A stretch of 64,000 nucleotides of DNA, taken from positions 1 to 64,000 of the forward strand of contig JAIETK010000003.1 of the NCBI GenBank assembly GCA_019745325.1, read 5' to 3'. Of this stretch, positions 44,340-54,840 are shown piece after piece (position 1 is the stretch's first letter; each line of letters starts with the position of its first letter). The notes beneath the pieces are model-generated. The model did not search any database. It was not told the DNA's origin and worked only from the letters and a program-made list of their open reading frames with translations. This DNA comes from Nitrosomonas sp. (GTDB lineage: Bacteria > Pseudomonadota > Gammaproteobacteria > Burkholderiales > Nitrosomonadaceae). A program made the position numbers and the translations under genes.

Positions 44340-45374
44340 ATGACACAAAATACTTCTCCCAATATTCCAATACCTCGCGTCGATGATCGTCCGGTATGGG
44401 ACGTGGTGTTCGCGGTTTATGGTTATCCGGCTTTATTGCTGGCGCACCGGCTCAAAGTCTTTGCTTTGCTGGCGGATAATCCGCGCACGCTGACGGAGAT
44501 TTGCGATGCGCTCAATATCAAACCGCGCCCGGCAGAAGCCATACTGACCGTCGCGACTTCGCTGGGCTTCTTGTCGCTACAGCAAGGACGTTATGCGCTC
44601 ACTGCGGTATCAGAAGAATATCTGCTGCAGACGAGCCCCAATTATTTCGGTTTTCTCTGGGACCTGATGATCGACAATTATCAGGTCTGTTCCTTCACCA
44701 GCCTGGAAAAAGCAATTCTGACCGATTCGCCGCAGACATACGGCGGAGGCAATATTTATCAATCGCACGAAGAGCAGATTGAGTTGCTGCATCGTTTCAC
44801 CAGCGGCATGCACAGCATGAGCATGGCTTCAGCGCTGGTTTGGCCGGGGGTTCTGGATTTTTCTCAGCACCGCATCATGCTGGATATCGGTGGTAGTTCC
44901 GGTGCGCATTCGATCGGCGCGGCTTTGCGATTGCCTGATCTGCAGGCGATTGTTCTGGATTTTCCTCCGGTATGCGAAGTGGCCGAAGGATACATAGTTG
45001 AATATAACCTGCAAGAGCGCATTAAAACCTGCGGCGCGAATATCTGGAATGATCATTGGCCATCCGCCGATCTGCATTTCTTCTCGAATATGTATCATGA
45101 CTGGCCGCCGGAAAAATGCCATTTCTTAACTGCAAAAAGCTTCCGGTACCTGGAATGCGGCGGACGTATCGTGATTCATGAAATGTTGTGCAACGACGAT
45201 AAAACCGGCCCGTTTGCACCGGCGGCATTCGGCATGATGATGATGGGCTGGACCGAGGGTAAGCAATATTCGGGATTGGAATTATCGGCGATGTTGCAGG
45301 AAATCGGCTTTACCGACATCCAGATTCACAAGGCGTTCGGTTACTACAGCATCGTGACCGGCCGCAAACCTTGA
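44340..45374 (+). CDS. SAM-dependent O-methyltransferase with dimerisation domain (COMT/ASMT type)
   Basis: A 344-aa methyltransferase. Residues about 20-95 form a winged-helix dimerisation domain (VVFAVYGYPALLLAHRLKVF, LTEICDALNIKPRPAEAIL). Residues about 175-340 are the Rossmann SAM domain with motif I LDIGGSSGAHS, the catalytic-type SNMYHDWPPEKC region (His of the HDW motif) and GGRIVIHEML. The substrate, probably a small aromatic or quinone-like hydroxyl, is unknown. A good ribosome-binding site (AAAGGAG) precedes the ATG. Confidence 0.88.
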   Translation: MTQNTSPNIPIPRVDDRPVWDVVFAVYGYPALLLAHRLKVFALLADNPRTLTEICDALNIKPRPAEAILTVATSLGFLSLQQGRYALTAVSEEYLLQTSPNYFGFLWDLMIDNYQVCSFTSLEKAILTDSPQTYGGGNIYQSHEEQIELLHRFTSGMHSMSMASALVWPGVLDFSQHRIMLDIGGSSGAHSIGAALRLPDLQAIVLDFPPVCEVAEGYIVEYNLQERIKTCGANIWNDHWPSADLHFFSNMYHDWPPEKCHFLTAKSFRYLECGGRIVIHEMLCNDDKTGPFAPAAFGMMMMGWTEGKQYSGLELSAMLQEIGFTDIQIHKAFGYYSIVTGRKP

Positions 45375-45392
45375 ACTGGCGCGGTCGGGAAA

Positions 45393-46478
45393 TTAGCGAC
45401 CGGTGTCGATCTGCCCGGCCAGATCATTTGCTAATGCCAGCAATACCGGCGCATTTTCCAGCCCGTCAAGAAACCGTTGCGGAATCCCGGACAAACCGGC
45501 CTGCGCCCCAACTAATGCACCAGTCAGGATAGCGCGCGCCAAATTCTGCCCGCCACCGTTGACCGCATGCAGTACCGCGGACTCAAAATCGCTGCGGAAG
45601 CGGGATGCCAGATAATACGCGGCGGGCAGTTGATGATAAATGGCGCACGGCATCCCGTACACCACCGAAACTTTCCACGCCGGTTCAATCGAAATCGCGG
45701 GATCGGCGGCCGCCGCCGCGATGCACGAAGGCGTCAGTAATGCATCCGGCGACGCGAAGCGCCCGGCGCGCGGCGGATCGGGATCCCCCGGACGCGGGGG
45801 TTGCAAGTCGTCTACCGTGACTACGTGAAACGGCAATTGACCGGTTTTGACCAGTTGCATCAGCTTGCCGGATAAGGTTTCGTCCAGCGCGTGCCCTTGC
45901 ACCAGCATACCCAGCACAGCGGCATAAGCCACCGTCATCGACAGCACGGTATCATCGATTTGCGTCAGGCGTGCGTTGCTAGCGACAAAGACAGCCAATC
46001 GATTGGGTTGCAACGCGTAACGCACGGCAATCGCCAATGTACGCTCGATCGCTTCGGTGGTGTCGGCATGTCCGCCTGTTTGTCCCCACGGCAGCCGTTG
46101 TTCCACCCGGCAGCGCCAGGCATGCCGGATCGACTGGCTGGTATAGCCGCCCGGCCCGCAGACCGGTGTGCCATCGAGTAACGGAAAGAGTTCTTCGTCC
46201 AGGCGGCGGCAGAAATCGGCTTCGTCGTAGCCGTTGTGCTCGACGAGGGAATGCAGCATCAATGTGAGGATGAACCCGGCTTGCGACAGTTGACCGGCTC
46301 TGCAGCCGCTGTGATAGCGGTTTGGTTTGGGGTCGGTGTAAGTGGTAATCCAATCACCGTAATCGCGGCGCATTTGCGCGAGATCGTAATACCAGTGCGG
46401 ACCAAGCGCCAAAGCATCGCCGATGAAAGCGCCCATGATCGCGCCAGCGGCACGATCCCGGATCGCGTTATTTATCAT
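45393..46478 (-). CDS. ADP-ribosylglycohydrolase-fold protein lacking the C-terminal DxDT metal motif
   Basis: A 361-aa protein of the ADP-ribosyl-glycohydrolase/crystallin J1 family: AAGAIMGAFIGDALALGPHW at the N-terminus and LTQIDDTVLSMTVAYAAV in the middle. Where typical enzymes have G-x-DTDT-xA binding two magnesium ions, it reads AVNGGGQNLARAILTGALVG, so those metal ligands are missing and classical hydrolase activity is doubtful. Related homologues may form a separate subgroup. It lies downstream of folE2 on the same strand, behind a hairpin. Its partner substrate is not evident. Confidence 0.85.
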   Translation of the reverse strand: MINNAIRDRAAGAIMGAFIGDALALGPHWYYDLAQMRRDYGDWITTYTDPKPNRYHSGCRAGQLSQAGFILTLMLHSLVEHNGYDEADFCRRLDEELFPLLDGTPVCGPGGYTSQSIRHAWRCRVEQRLPWGQTGGHADTTEAIERTLAIAVRYALQPNRLAVFVASNARLTQIDDTVLSMTVAYAAVLGMLVQGHALDETLSGKLMQLVKTGQLPFHVVTVDDLQPPRPGDPDPPRAGRFASPDALLTPSCIAAAAADPAISIEPAWKVSVVYGMPCAIYHQLPAAYYLASRFRSDFESAVLHAVNGGGQNLARAILTGALVGAQAGLSGIPQRFLDGLENAPVLLALANDLAGQIDTGR

Positions 46479-46494
46479 TGCTCTTCTCCGTTGG

Positions 46495-46523
46495 AATCCG
46501 GTTAATCGACTGCTAACCGGATT
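46495..46523 (-). terminator. Hairpin between folE2 and the ADP-ribosylglycohydrolase-like gene
   Basis: AATCCGGTTA (46495-46504) and TAACCGGATT (46514-46523) form a perfect 10-bp stem with a 9-nt loop. On the minus strand it follows folE2 and comes just before the GGAGAAG ribosome-binding site of the next gene. It lacks a U-tract, so it may attenuate or protect rather than terminate. Confidence 0.45.
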
Positions 46524-46572
46524 TGAATCGCAGCACTAAAACAGCACAGCAGCAGTTACCGCCGCGCTGCAA

Positions 46573-47379
46573 TCAAGCACGCTGGTTTTTATCGTTCTGA
46601 ATCAGCGCGTACGCCGAATGGTTATGGATTGATTCGAAGTTTTCCGATTCGACAACATAAGCATCGACACGGTCATCGTGATTGAGCACTTCAGCGATGT
46701 CCCTGACGATGTCCTCGACAAACTTTGGATTGTCGTAAGCCCGCTCCGTCACATACTTCTCATCGGGACGTTTCAGCAAGCCGTACAATTCGCAGGAGGC
46801 ATTCATCTCGGCAATGCGGATAATGTCTTCGATCCACACGAAACTATTGGTACGCACCGAAATGGTCACGTGCGAGCGTTGATTATGCGCACCGTAATCG
46901 GATATTTTCTTGGAACACGGACACAAGCTGGTCACCGGCACCTGCACTTTCATCGTGAAAAAATATTCACCGCTTTTAATCTCGCCAATGAAGGTCACTT
47001 CGTAATCCAGTAAGCTTTTTACTTTGGAAACCGGCGCCGATTTATTGATGAAATACGGAAAAGTCATTTCGATATGGCCGGAATCCGTTTCCAATCTTTC
47101 GATCATTTCCCGCAAGATAATCTGAAAGGATTCAACCGATATTTCCCGTTCGTGGCTGTTGAGAATTTCGACGAAACGCGACATGTGCGTTCCCTTGAAA
47201 TTATGCGGCAAATTCACGTACATATTAAAAACCGCGATGGTATGCTGCACGCCGTCGCTTTTGTCCGCCACAACGACTGGGTGGCGGATGGCTTTGATTC
47301 CCACCCGGTCAATCGCAATACGCCGGGTATCGGGTGAACTTTGCACGTCGGCAATCGGTAAATCTATTTCTTTATTCAT
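46573..47379 (-). CDS. folE2: GTP cyclohydrolase FolE2 (type IB)
   Basis: Converts GTP to 7,8-dihydroneopterin triphosphate, the first step of folate and related pterin synthesis. The 268-aa protein has the type IB metal-site cysteine region [21 protein letters not shown] and the typical N-terminus [19 protein letters not shown]. FolE2 uses metals other than zinc and is often used under zinc limitation. It follows dxs on the same strand by 71 bases, an arrangement that may be one operon with xseB-ispA-dxs. Confidence 0.95.
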   Translation of the reverse strand: MNKEIDLPIADVQSSPDTRRIAIDRVGIKAIRHPVVVADKSDGVQHTIAVFNMYVNLPHNFKGTHMSRFVEILNSHEREISVESFQIILREMIERLETDSGHIEMTFPYFINKSAPVSKVKSLLDYEVTFIGEIKSGEYFFTMKVQVPVTSLCPCSKKISDYGAHNQRSHVTISVRTNSFVWIEDIIRIAEMNASCELYGLLKRPDEKYVTERAYDNPKFVEDIVRDIAEVLNHDDRVDAYVVESENFESIHNHSAYALIQNDKNQRA

Positions 47380-47450
47380 GTTTTATCTCCTGTGCGGCGA
47401 GGCCGGATTCATTTACCGCCGGATCTGATGATTCACCGATCCCGGTAAAG

Positions 47451-49295
47451 TTATGCAGGTATTATTGCGCGCACTGATTGAATGATTCCACTCTTGTCTA
47501 ATCCGCAGTCCGCCAGCATCTGCGCATGATCGCCTTGATCGATGAAAACATCCGGCAAACCGAGCTGCAACACTTCGACTTTAATCCCCTGGCTGTTGAG
47601 CGATTCCGTCACGGCGCCGCCCGCGCCGCCCAGCACGGTATTTTCTTCCACCGTTACCAGTAACTCATGACTCGCCGCCAACGATGCAATCAGATCATCG
47701 TCTAACGGCTTGATGAACCGCATGTTAGCAACGGTCGCGTTCAATTCCTCGGCGGCTTGCAGGCATGGCGTCAACATACTGCCGAACGCCAGCAATGCGA
47801 TCTTTCCACCTTGACGCCGCACTTCACCGCGTCCGACCGGCAATGCCTGCATTTCCTTTTGAACCTCAACACCCGGTCCGGTTCCGCGCGGGTAGCGGAC
47901 TGCCGATGGCGTATCGAGTTGAAACGCAGTATACAACATCTGCCGGCATTCATTTTCATCCGCCGGCGCCATCACCGTCATGTTGGGAATGCAGCGCAAA
48001 TAGGACAAGTCAAAACTGCCAGCATGCGTCGGTCCATCCGCGCCGACCAAACCGGCCCGGTCAATCGCAAATACCACCGGCAGATTCTGAATTGCAACAT
48101 CATGAATCAGTTGATCGTAAGCGCGCTGTAAAAAGGTCGAGTAGATTGCCACCACCGGTTTCAGCCCGTCGCACGCCGCACCGGCGGCAAAAGTGACGGC
48201 ATGTTGCTCAGCAATGCCGACATCGAAATAGCGGTCGGGATATTCCTGGGAAAAACGCACCAATCCGGAACCTTCCCGCATCGCCGGCGTAATTCCGATC
48301 AAGCGTGAATCCTGCGCCGCCATGTCGCATAACCAATCACCAAATATCTGAGTATAAGCCGGTTTGCCACTCGCTTTCGTGACGATGCCTTTCTTCGGAT
48401 CGAACTTGCCGACCCCGTGATACAAAATCGGATCTTCTTCCGCCACCTTGTAACCGGCGCCTTTCCGGGTCACTACGTGCAAAAATTGCGGGCCGTCCAG
48501 CTCCTTGATGTTATTCAGCGTGGTAACCAACACCTCCAGATCGTGACCATCGATCGGTCCGATATAGTTGAATCCGAATTCTTCAAACAAGGTCCCCGGG
48601 GTTACCATGCCTTTGACATGTTCTTCGGCTCGCTTGGCCAGCTCCAATACCGGCGGCACGACCCCCAGCACTTTCTCGCCGGCCCGCCGGGCAGTGGCAT
48701 AGAATTTTCCCGACATCAACTTGGCCAGATAATTATTCAGCGCACCAACCGGCCGGGAAATCGACATATCGTTGTCGTTCAGAATCACCAACAAGTTGGC
48801 ATCCATGACTCCGGCGTTGTTCAACGCTTCGAAAGCCATGCCGGCGCTCATCGCGCCGTCGCCGATAATGGCGATGGCGCGTCGGCCGGTGTTATTGAGC
48901 CGCGCTGCAACCGCCATTCCCAGCGCAGCGCTGATCGAAGTGCTGGAATGCGCGGTACCGAAGGCATCGTATTCGCTTTCATCGCGGCGCGGAAATCCGG
49001 CGATTCCGCCGTGCATGCGCAGCTTGCTCATGCCTTCGCGCCGCCCCGTCAGAATTTTGTGCGCATAGGTTTGATGTCCGACATCCCACACCAATTGGTC
49101 GTAAGGGGTATTGAACACATAATGCAGCGCGACCGTTAATTCGACAGTCCCCAAATTAGATGATAAGTGCCCACCGGTCTGTGCTACCGAATCAATCAGA
49201 AAGTTACGTAACTCATTGGAGAGTTGCGGTAATTTTTTTTGATCCAGTTCGCGTAATTGGGATGGTGAGTTAATGGTATCTAACAGTGGATACAT
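47451..49295 (-). CDS. dxs: 1-deoxy-D-xylulose-5-phosphate synthase
   Basis: Condenses pyruvate and glyceraldehyde 3-phosphate in the first step of the MEP isoprenoid pathway. The 614-aa protein shows the thiamine diphosphate motif [18 protein letters not shown] ending in N-D-ND, plus [27 protein letters not shown], the second-domain [15 protein letters not shown] and [17 protein letters not shown]. It follows ispA by 35 bases, so precursor and chain-elongation enzymes are co-expressed. Confidence 0.97.
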   Translation of the reverse strand: MYPLLDTINSPSQLRELDQKKLPQLSNELRNFLIDSVAQTGGHLSSNLGTVELTVALHYVFNTPYDQLVWDVGHQTYAHKILTGRREGMSKLRMHGGIAGFPRRDESEYDAFGTAHSSTSISAALGMAVAARLNNTGRRAIAIIGDGAMSAGMAFEALNNAGVMDANLLVILNDNDMSISRPVGALNNYLAKLMSGKFYATARRAGEKVLGVVPPVLELAKRAEEHVKGMVTPGTLFEEFGFNYIGPIDGHDLEVLVTTLNNIKELDGPQFLHVVTRKGAGYKVAEEDPILYHGVGKFDPKKGIVTKASGKPAYTQIFGDWLCDMAAQDSRLIGITPAMREGSGLVRFSQEYPDRYFDVGIAEQHAVTFAAGAACDGLKPVVAIYSTFLQRAYDQLIHDVAIQNLPVVFAIDRAGLVGADGPTHAGSFDLSYLRCIPNMTVMAPADENECRQMLYTAFQLDTPSAVRYPRGTGPGVEVQKEMQALPVGRGEVRRQGGKIALLAFGSMLTPCLQAAEELNATVANMRFIKPLDDDLIASLAASHELLVTVEENTVLGGAGGAVTESLNSQGIKVEVLQLGLPDVFIDQGDHAQMLADCGLDKSGIIQSVRAIIPA

Positions 49296-49330
49296 TCAAT
49301 GCCTGAAAATAAAAAGTGTGAAAAAAACAA

Positions 49331-50224
49331 TCAGAATTTACGTTTAATAATAAAATCGGCTACCTGCCGCAATCTTAACGCAGAATCACCGAATTCATTA
49401 AGTGCCTGGTGCGCATCGTGCTGGAGTTTCTCGGCCAATTCACGGGCTTGGTTGACCCCCAGAATACTGACATACGTTGGCTTATTATTGACCGCATCTT
49501 TTCCAGCAGTCTTGCCAAGCGTCGCGGTCGTCGCTTCGGAATCAAGTAAATCGTCAACGACTTGAAAGGCTAAACCGACACATTTGGCAAAATGATCCAA
49601 TTTCGCCAATTGGTCGTCACGCAAATAACTACTGCAACGCGCTCCCAGCATCACCGCGGCACGAATCAACGCTCCGGTTTTGTGAATATGCATGAATTCC
49701 AATTCCGGAAGACTGAGCATCTTGCCAACGCTATCCAAATCAAAGGCTTGCCCGCCCGCCATGCCGCGCGAACCGGAGGCCAGCGCCAATTGCGTAATCA
49801 TCTCCAATTGCGTTTCCGCGGCGTCAGCGATACGCTTTTCCGCTAATAACTCAAACGCAAGGGTTTGCAAACTATCTCCGGTCAATAACGCCGTCGCTTC
49901 ATCGAATTCAACATGGCAAGTCGGCTTGCCGCGACGCAAGATATCATCATCCATGCACGGCAAATCATCATGCACCAATGAATACGCATGGATCAGCTCC
50001 ACCGCCGCAGCCACGATCGTGACGCGTTCAACATCCGCTACCGCAAGTTCTCCTGCTGCGAATGATAATAACGGCCGGACCCGTTTACCACCTCCCAGCA
50101 CAGAATAGCGCATGGCCTTATGTAAGCGTTCGGGAACGCAATCCGAGGCCGGTAATCTTGCTTCCAGAAAGGCTTCAATCCGCGCCTGACAGCTGCTGGC
50201 CCAGTTTTGAAAATCATTGTTCAT
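49331..50224 (-). CDS. ispA: Farnesyl diphosphate synthase IspA
   Basis: Builds farnesyl diphosphate from isopentenyl and dimethylallyl diphosphates. The 297-aa protein has the first aspartate-rich motif DDLPCMDDDILRRG and the second DDLLDSEA, plus GGGKRVRPLL. The first motif has the bacterial FPP-synthase spacing of DDxxxxD. It overlaps the end of xseB by 11 bases. Confidence 0.96.
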   Translation of the reverse strand: MNNDFQNWASSCQARIEAFLEARLPASDCVPERLHKAMRYSVLGGGKRVRPLLSFAAGELAVADVERVTIVAAAVELIHAYSLVHDDLPCMDDDILRRGKPTCHVEFDEATALLTGDSLQTLAFELLAEKRIADAAETQLEMITQLALASGSRGMAGGQAFDLDSVGKMLSLPELEFMHIHKTGALIRAAVMLGARCSSYLRDDQLAKLDHFAKCVGLAFQVVDDLLDSEATTATLGKTAGKDAVNNKPTYVSILGVNQARELAEKLQHDAHQALNEFGDSALRLRQVADFIIKRKF

Positions 50225-50468
50225 CGCTATCCGATTTTGATAAATTTTTTAACATGCCGGATTCTAATACCCGCACTTGTTGTTGCGCATCTTGAAGTTT
50301 GCCCTGACAATACTTTATTAATTCCGCACCGCGCTGATAGGCTGATAGTGAGTCTTCCAATGACATTTGTCCTGCTTCCATGGCTGCCACTATTTTTTCG
50401 AGTTCAGCCGACGCCGCTTCAAAACTCTCTGGTTGAGCCGAAGCAGTTTGCTTCGATGATTTGGTCAT
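50214..50468 (-). CDS. xseB: Exodeoxyribonuclease VII small subunit
   Basis: An 84-aa subunit of exonuclease VII, a single-strand DNA exonuclease. Matches the family core SFEAASAELEKIVAAMEAGQ and LEDSLSAYQRGAELIKYCQ with a C-terminal coiled coil. It is the first gene of the xseB-ispA-dxs block; the large subunit XseA is not in this window. Confidence 0.94.
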   Translation of the reverse strand: MTKSSKQTASAQPESFEAASAELEKIVAAMEAGQMSLEDSLSAYQRGAELIKYCQGKLQDAQQQVRVLESGMLKNLSKSDSDEQ

Positions 50469-50883
50469 AAAAACGTAAGCCAGCTAATAAAACCGATAGA
50501 GACCATATATATTAATGGTTCATTTATAAAAATGGGTAAAAATAACGCAATAAGCCGTATCAGGTCAATGCAAATTTAGGAAAACACTGGAACAGCAATC
50601 CAAAGGTTTTTTTCAATAGCCCGCCGAGGTTGAATGACATCGGTGGATGAAGTATCCGTTTCGTTTAACGAATGCCATCCATAGCCGCGATATTGATACA
50701 TGAAACCGACTATGGCAAGATACAGACCTGAGCTAGCATGAGCGGAAGTCTATTAATTTCTTTCATAAATCTTCCGGAACATTGCTTCTCATTCAGTGAA
50801 CCGCTAATCTCCCTATGTTTTTCAGGTAGAGATTCTTACAAACAGAGTCAATTGAATAACCATTAACATTTATTGAGACGATC
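50469..50883. other. 415-bp divergent intergenic region
   Basis: It separates the xseB block (leftward) from a small membrane protein gene (rightward) and should hold both promoters. AT-rich stretches occur near 50490-50590 and 50790-50880. No terminator, repeat or recognisable small RNA could be supported. Confidence 0.35.
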
Positions 50884-51354
50884 TTGAACGAATTTTTTGA
50901 ACAAATCGCCGGATATTTTGAGACCGTTCCGTTGTGGCCTTTTTTAATTTTTGGCTTCTTGGGAGTGGTGGCATTGATGATCGACATCGTCAACCGCAAA
51001 CGGCGCACTTATGCCATCGAAAACTTCCGTGCCACTATTGAGGAGGAGCTGGCGGATATGTACCCTGTGCATAAGCGCTGGCCCAAAAATATCAATCATT
51101 ACCTCACCGCCCGGTTACCGGAAATGCATCAAAATTTTGAAGTGCTCCGCGTGTTCGTTCCTCAAAAGAACTTGCCCGAATATAATGCCGATTGGAACAA
51201 TTTCCGGGATTTCTGCCGCAATCTCACCGATGAAAAGATTGCCGCGGCGGAGCAATCTCCGGTATCCGGCCAACCGCCAAGCAATGAGCCGGATCTCAAA
51301 GAAGTTTTTCATAAGTTGATCGAAAACTTACTGAAACACACGCATTTTAAATAA
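50884..51354 (+). CDS. Small single-pass membrane protein of unknown function, 156 aa
   Basis: Unrecognised. It begins with TTG (MNEFFEQIAGYF), since no ATG lies before the membrane helix. Residues about 17-38 are a transmembrane helix (LWPFLIFGFLGVVALMIDIV) followed by basic NRKRR, placing the rest in the cytoplasm. The soluble part has WPKNINHYLTARLPEMHQNFEVL and WNNFRDFCRNL, with a Pro/Ser linker and a final helix. It is 126 bases upstream of the GNAT gene in the same direction. Confidence 0.65.
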   Translation: MNEFFEQIAGYFETVPLWPFLIFGFLGVVALMIDIVNRKRRTYAIENFRATIEEELADMYPVHKRWPKNINHYLTARLPEMHQNFEVLRVFVPQKNLPEYNADWNNFRDFCRNLTDEKIAAAEQSPVSGQPPSNEPDLKEVFHKLIENLLKHTHFK

Positions 51355-51480
51355 TTTCGTTATCGCGCCGGGCTGCTGTATTTACCCGTTGTTAATCATC
51401 AGAATCATTTCGTTACCCAGTGAATAGATTATCGCTCGCGGTTCGTTGCAATATTTACCAGAAACGGTGCTCCATCATCG

Positions 51481-52632
51481 ATGAGTAATCACCCGATGCC
51501 GGCCAATTCCCGCATAACCGTCAAACCGGTTATGTCATATCGGGATATGGGTAAGTTTATCGATGTCCCATGGCACGTCTATGCCGATGACCCGATGTGG
51601 GTGCCGCCGTTACGTCTCGAACGCCGTTTTCATTTTTCCCGTTTCAATCCTTATTTTAAACATGGCGAATGGCAAGCCTGGGTCGCATACCGGAACGATC
51701 AACCCGTTGGCCGGATCAGTGCGCAAATCGACAAGCTGCATCAGGAACGCTACGGTTCCGGCAGCGGCCATTTCGGCCTGCTCGAATGTATCGACGATTC
51801 CGAGGTATTCTCCGCCCTGATTCTGAATGCGGAAGCTTGGCTGGCAGCGAGGGAGATCCGCCAAGTCAGCGGCCCGTTCAATCTGTCGATCAATCAGGAA
51901 TGCGGCATTCTGGTCGAAGGTTTCGACACACCGCCGGTTATCATGATGCCGCATTCCGCGCGCTGGTATGGCCGGCTGCTTGAAGAACAAGGCTATCATC
52001 CGGCAAAAGATTTATTGGCGTATAAAATTGAAGTCGACTTTGAGATACCGGCTGTCATGCAAATGATCATCCGGCGCTTCTCCCCGCAAATTCGCTTGAG
52101 AACCTTGCAGCGTGACCGCTTCGACGAGGAAATCGAAACCTTGCGTAGCATTTTTAACGATGCCTGGTCGGAAAACTGGGGGTTTATCCCGTTCACTGAA
52201 GAAGAATTCGCCGAACTGGGCAACAGTTTGCGCCTGCTGCTGCCGGATGAATTTATCCAAATTGCCGAGATTGACGGAAAACCCGCGGCATTCATGGTGG
52301 GATTACCGAACTTGAACGAAGTATTAAAGGAATTAAACGGCCGTCTTCTTCCTTTCGGCTGGCTCAAACTTATCAATCGCGTCAGGAAACGGCAAATCCG
52401 TTCCGGACGCATCCCGCTAATGGGCGTCCGCAAACAATATCACAATACGCCGGTCGGGCTGGCGTTAGCCTGTCTCGTCATTGATGCCCCCAGGCAAGCC
52501 GGTCTCGCAAGAGGCATCGAAGAAGTTGAATTATCATGGATCCTGGAAGATAACATGGCGATGCGTCATATCCTCGACAAAATCGGCTGCGAGCAATACA
52601 AACGTTACCGGATTTATCAGAAACTGTTATGA
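51481..52632 (+). CDS. GNAT-like N-acyltransferase family protein, 383 aa
   Basis: A large protein with a GNAT acyltransferase-like fold. The N-terminal part reads YRDMGKFIDVPWHVYADDPMWVPPL and GRISAQIDKLHQE, the centre GPFNLSINQECGILVEGFD and HSARWYGRLLEEQGY, and the C-terminal GNAT core FIQIAEIDGKPAAFMVGLPNLNE and LALACLVIDAP, ending MRHILDKIGCEQYKRYRIYQK. This layout is common in large uncharacterised proteins labelled N-acetyltransferase; the substrate is unknown. It directly precedes lptF. Confidence 0.8.
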   Translation: MSNHPMPANSRITVKPVMSYRDMGKFIDVPWHVYADDPMWVPPLRLERRFHFSRFNPYFKHGEWQAWVAYRNDQPVGRISAQIDKLHQERYGSGSGHFGLLECIDDSEVFSALILNAEAWLAAREIRQVSGPFNLSINQECGILVEGFDTPPVIMMPHSARWYGRLLEEQGYHPAKDLLAYKIEVDFEIPAVMQMIIRRFSPQIRLRTLQRDRFDEEIETLRSIFNDAWSENWGFIPFTEEEFAELGNSLRLLLPDEFIQIAEIDGKPAAFMVGLPNLNEVLKELNGRLLPFGWLKLINRVRKRQIRSGRIPLMGVRKQYHNTPVGLALACLVIDAPRQAGLARGIEEVELSWILEDNMAMRHILDKIGCEQYKRYRIYQKLL

Positions 52633-52702
52633 GTAATCCATTAGCCGCGTGCCTTACGCTCCTTCGGAGCCATTGGCTTCGAAACATTGCCAGCTTGAAT
52701 CG

Positions 52703-53782
52703 ATGAAATTGATCGAACGGTATATCGCGCGGGAAATCATGTTGCCATTCACGGTAGTGGCGCTCATTCTGATCGGCTTGTTCGCCAGTTTCAGCAGCGC
52801 CCGCCTGCTGGCCGGCGCGGTCACGGAAACCTTGGGAATCGCAGCATTGATCAAACTGGTATTTCTCAAGACGCTCATCGCGCTGGAAGTATTGATTCCC
52901 ATCGCGCTCTATATTTCGGTCATCATCGGTCTGGGCAGGCTCAACAAGGATCATGAATTGATTGTGATGCGCACCTTCGGTTTGAGCGGCTCGCGCATGG
53001 TGTTGACCGTCCTGGCCGTAGCAATCCCGGTCGGTATTCTAAGCGGCATGCTGTCGTCGTATGTCCGGCCCTGGGCTTATAGCGAAAGCTACATCCTGGA
53101 CGCGCAAGCGAAAGCGGAGTTGAATACCAACCGCTTTCAAGCCGGCCGCTTTTACGGCAGCGAAAAATCCGGCAGGATTGTATATGTGCGGACCAAAGAC
53201 GAATTCAACAAGGAAATGCAGAATATTTTTCATTTCATGAGAAAACCGGATAGCAGCGAAATCGTATTCGCTCAAAAAGCGCACCAGATCCAGCCGACGG
53301 CACAAGAACCGAGGCCGAACATCCAATTATCCGAAGGCGTGGTTTATCAATTGACCAATGCGGCTACCGTGGATGACGTCATTCACTTCAAAAGCATGAC
53401 TTACTTTATCGATAATGACACCGCACTTAACTACCGGCGGAAAGCGGCGGCAACCCGGACTCTATGGGAGTCGGATCAACCGCGCGACATCGCTGAACTG
53501 CAATGGCGGATTTCCCGTCCTCTCGCCACCATTCTGCTGGCTTTGATCGCCATGACATTTATCCGCTTGTCACCGCGCCAGGACAAAACCGAGCGGACTT
53601 ATTTATTCGCCGCGCTGGCTTTCGCGGCTTATTACAACCTGAGCGGATTGGCTAAAACCTGGGTGGAACAAGGCGTGGTCGGCAACGTGCCGGGAGTTTG
53701 GTGGCTGGAATCCTTGATGTTGCTCGCCCTTATCACTTACGCATGGATCGCAAGCAATAAAAAACAGCCGCGTCAGCCATGA
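52703..53782 (+). CDS. lptF: LPS export permease LptF
   Basis: Inner-membrane permease of the Lpt machine that moves lipopolysaccharide to the outer membrane with LptB, LptG and LptC. The start MKLIERYIAREIM is chosen as the family's N-terminus; an upstream GTG frame overhangs with non-homologous sequence. The 359-aa protein has six helices (three plus three) around a periplasmic jelly-roll domain at about 100-260. It overlaps lptG by 4 bases. Confidence 0.94.
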   Translation: MKLIERYIAREIMLPFTVVALILIGLFASFSSARLLAGAVTETLGIAALIKLVFLKTLIALEVLIPIALYISVIIGLGRLNKDHELIVMRTFGLSGSRMVLTVLAVAIPVGILSGMLSSYVRPWAYSESYILDAQAKAELNTNRFQAGRFYGSEKSGRIVYVRTKDEFNKEMQNIFHFMRKPDSSEIVFAQKAHQIQPTAQEPRPNIQLSEGVVYQLTNAATVDDVIHFKSMTYFIDNDTALNYRRKAAATRTLWESDQPRDIAELQWRISRPLATILLALIAMTFIRLSPRQDKTERTYLFAALAFAAYYNLSGLAKTWVEQGVVGNVPGVWWLESLMLLALITYAWIASNKKQPRQP

Positions 53783-54840
53783 TCCTCTATCGTTATATCA
53801 GCTACCAAGTCATCACCGGTTTCATAATCGCCACCGCGGTTTTGTTACCGCTCTTCAGTTTTTTTGATTTACTGGACCAGCTGGAGGATGTCGGCAAAGG
53901 CACCTACCGCGTCAGCGATGCGTTTTTCTATACCGCCATGCTGTTGCCGCGCCGGTTCATTCAAATCGCACCCTTTATCGCGTTGATCGGTACCGTGATC
54001 GCACTTGGAAAGCTGGCAGTGCACTCGGAATTGATCGCCATGCGGGTCGCCAGCCTGTCGCCGCTGCGAATCAGCTTGGCGCCGCTCAGCATCGGGATCG
54101 TACTGTTGCTCGGCGTTGCGATTCTGGAACAATTTGTAGCCCCGCAGTTGCAGCAGAAGGCGATCACTTACCGGGCCAATGCATTGGAATTGACGGTTGA
54201 GCTAGGCAGGAATCTCGGTATCTGGACCCGCAACGAGCACAGCATTTTGCGCATCGGCCAAATCGTTCATAACACCAGAGCCGCGGATATCGAACTGCTG
54301 CAACTCGATCCGGATGGTTTTTTACAATCGCACACGCTGGCACAATATGCCGATATCATCGATGACGAAGTGTGGCAACTCAGCAATGTCACCATCCGCA
54401 CGTTTACAGACGATCAAATAACCGTCACTCGCGCCGAGGCAATCAACTGGAATTCGTTTGTCAAACCCGACGACATCGCGACGTTGACCAAACCGCCGGA
54501 GAGTTTGTCGCCGGTTGAATTGGCCCGGCATGTGGAATTTTTGCGCAGCACCGGCCAGGATGCGGATTCTTATGCATTGGCGCTATGGCGCAAAATCGGC
54601 AGCGCCTTGATGACGATCGCCATGTTGTTGCTATCGATACCATTCGTGTTCGGATCAATCCGTACCGGCCTTAGCAACAAACTAGTACTCGCCACTCTGA
54701 TCGGAATCGCGGTTTACTTGCTCGATCAAATCATTGCCAACACCGGTCTGATCCTGCGGATAAATACCACCGTCATTGCATTGATACCCAGCATTGTGAT
54801 GATTCTGATCGCCAGTTTATGGTTGCGCCGGACTTTTTAG
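53779..54840 (+). CDS. lptG: LPS export permease LptG
   Basis: Second permease of the LptBFG transporter, 353 aa. The N-terminus reads MILYRYISYQVITGF with the family's FFDLLDQLEDVGKGTY, followed by FIALIGTVIALGKLA and HSELIAMRVASLS coupling-helix text. A periplasmic domain lies in the middle and three C-terminal helices follow. Its ATG overlaps the lptF stop (ATGA), the usual coupled arrangement. Confidence 0.95.
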   Translation: MILYRYISYQVITGFIIATAVLLPLFSFFDLLDQLEDVGKGTYRVSDAFFYTAMLLPRRFIQIAPFIALIGTVIALGKLAVHSELIAMRVASLSPLRISLAPLSIGIVLLLGVAILEQFVAPQLQQKAITYRANALELTVELGRNLGIWTRNEHSILRIGQIVHNTRAADIELLQLDPDGFLQSHTLAQYADIIDDEVWQLSNVTIRTFTDDQITVTRAEAINWNSFVKPDDIATLTKPPESLSPVELARHVEFLRSTGQDADSYALALWRKIGSALMTIAMLLLSIPFVFGSIRTGLSNKLVLATLIGIAVYLLDQIIANTGLILRINTTVIALIPSIVMILIASLWLRRTF

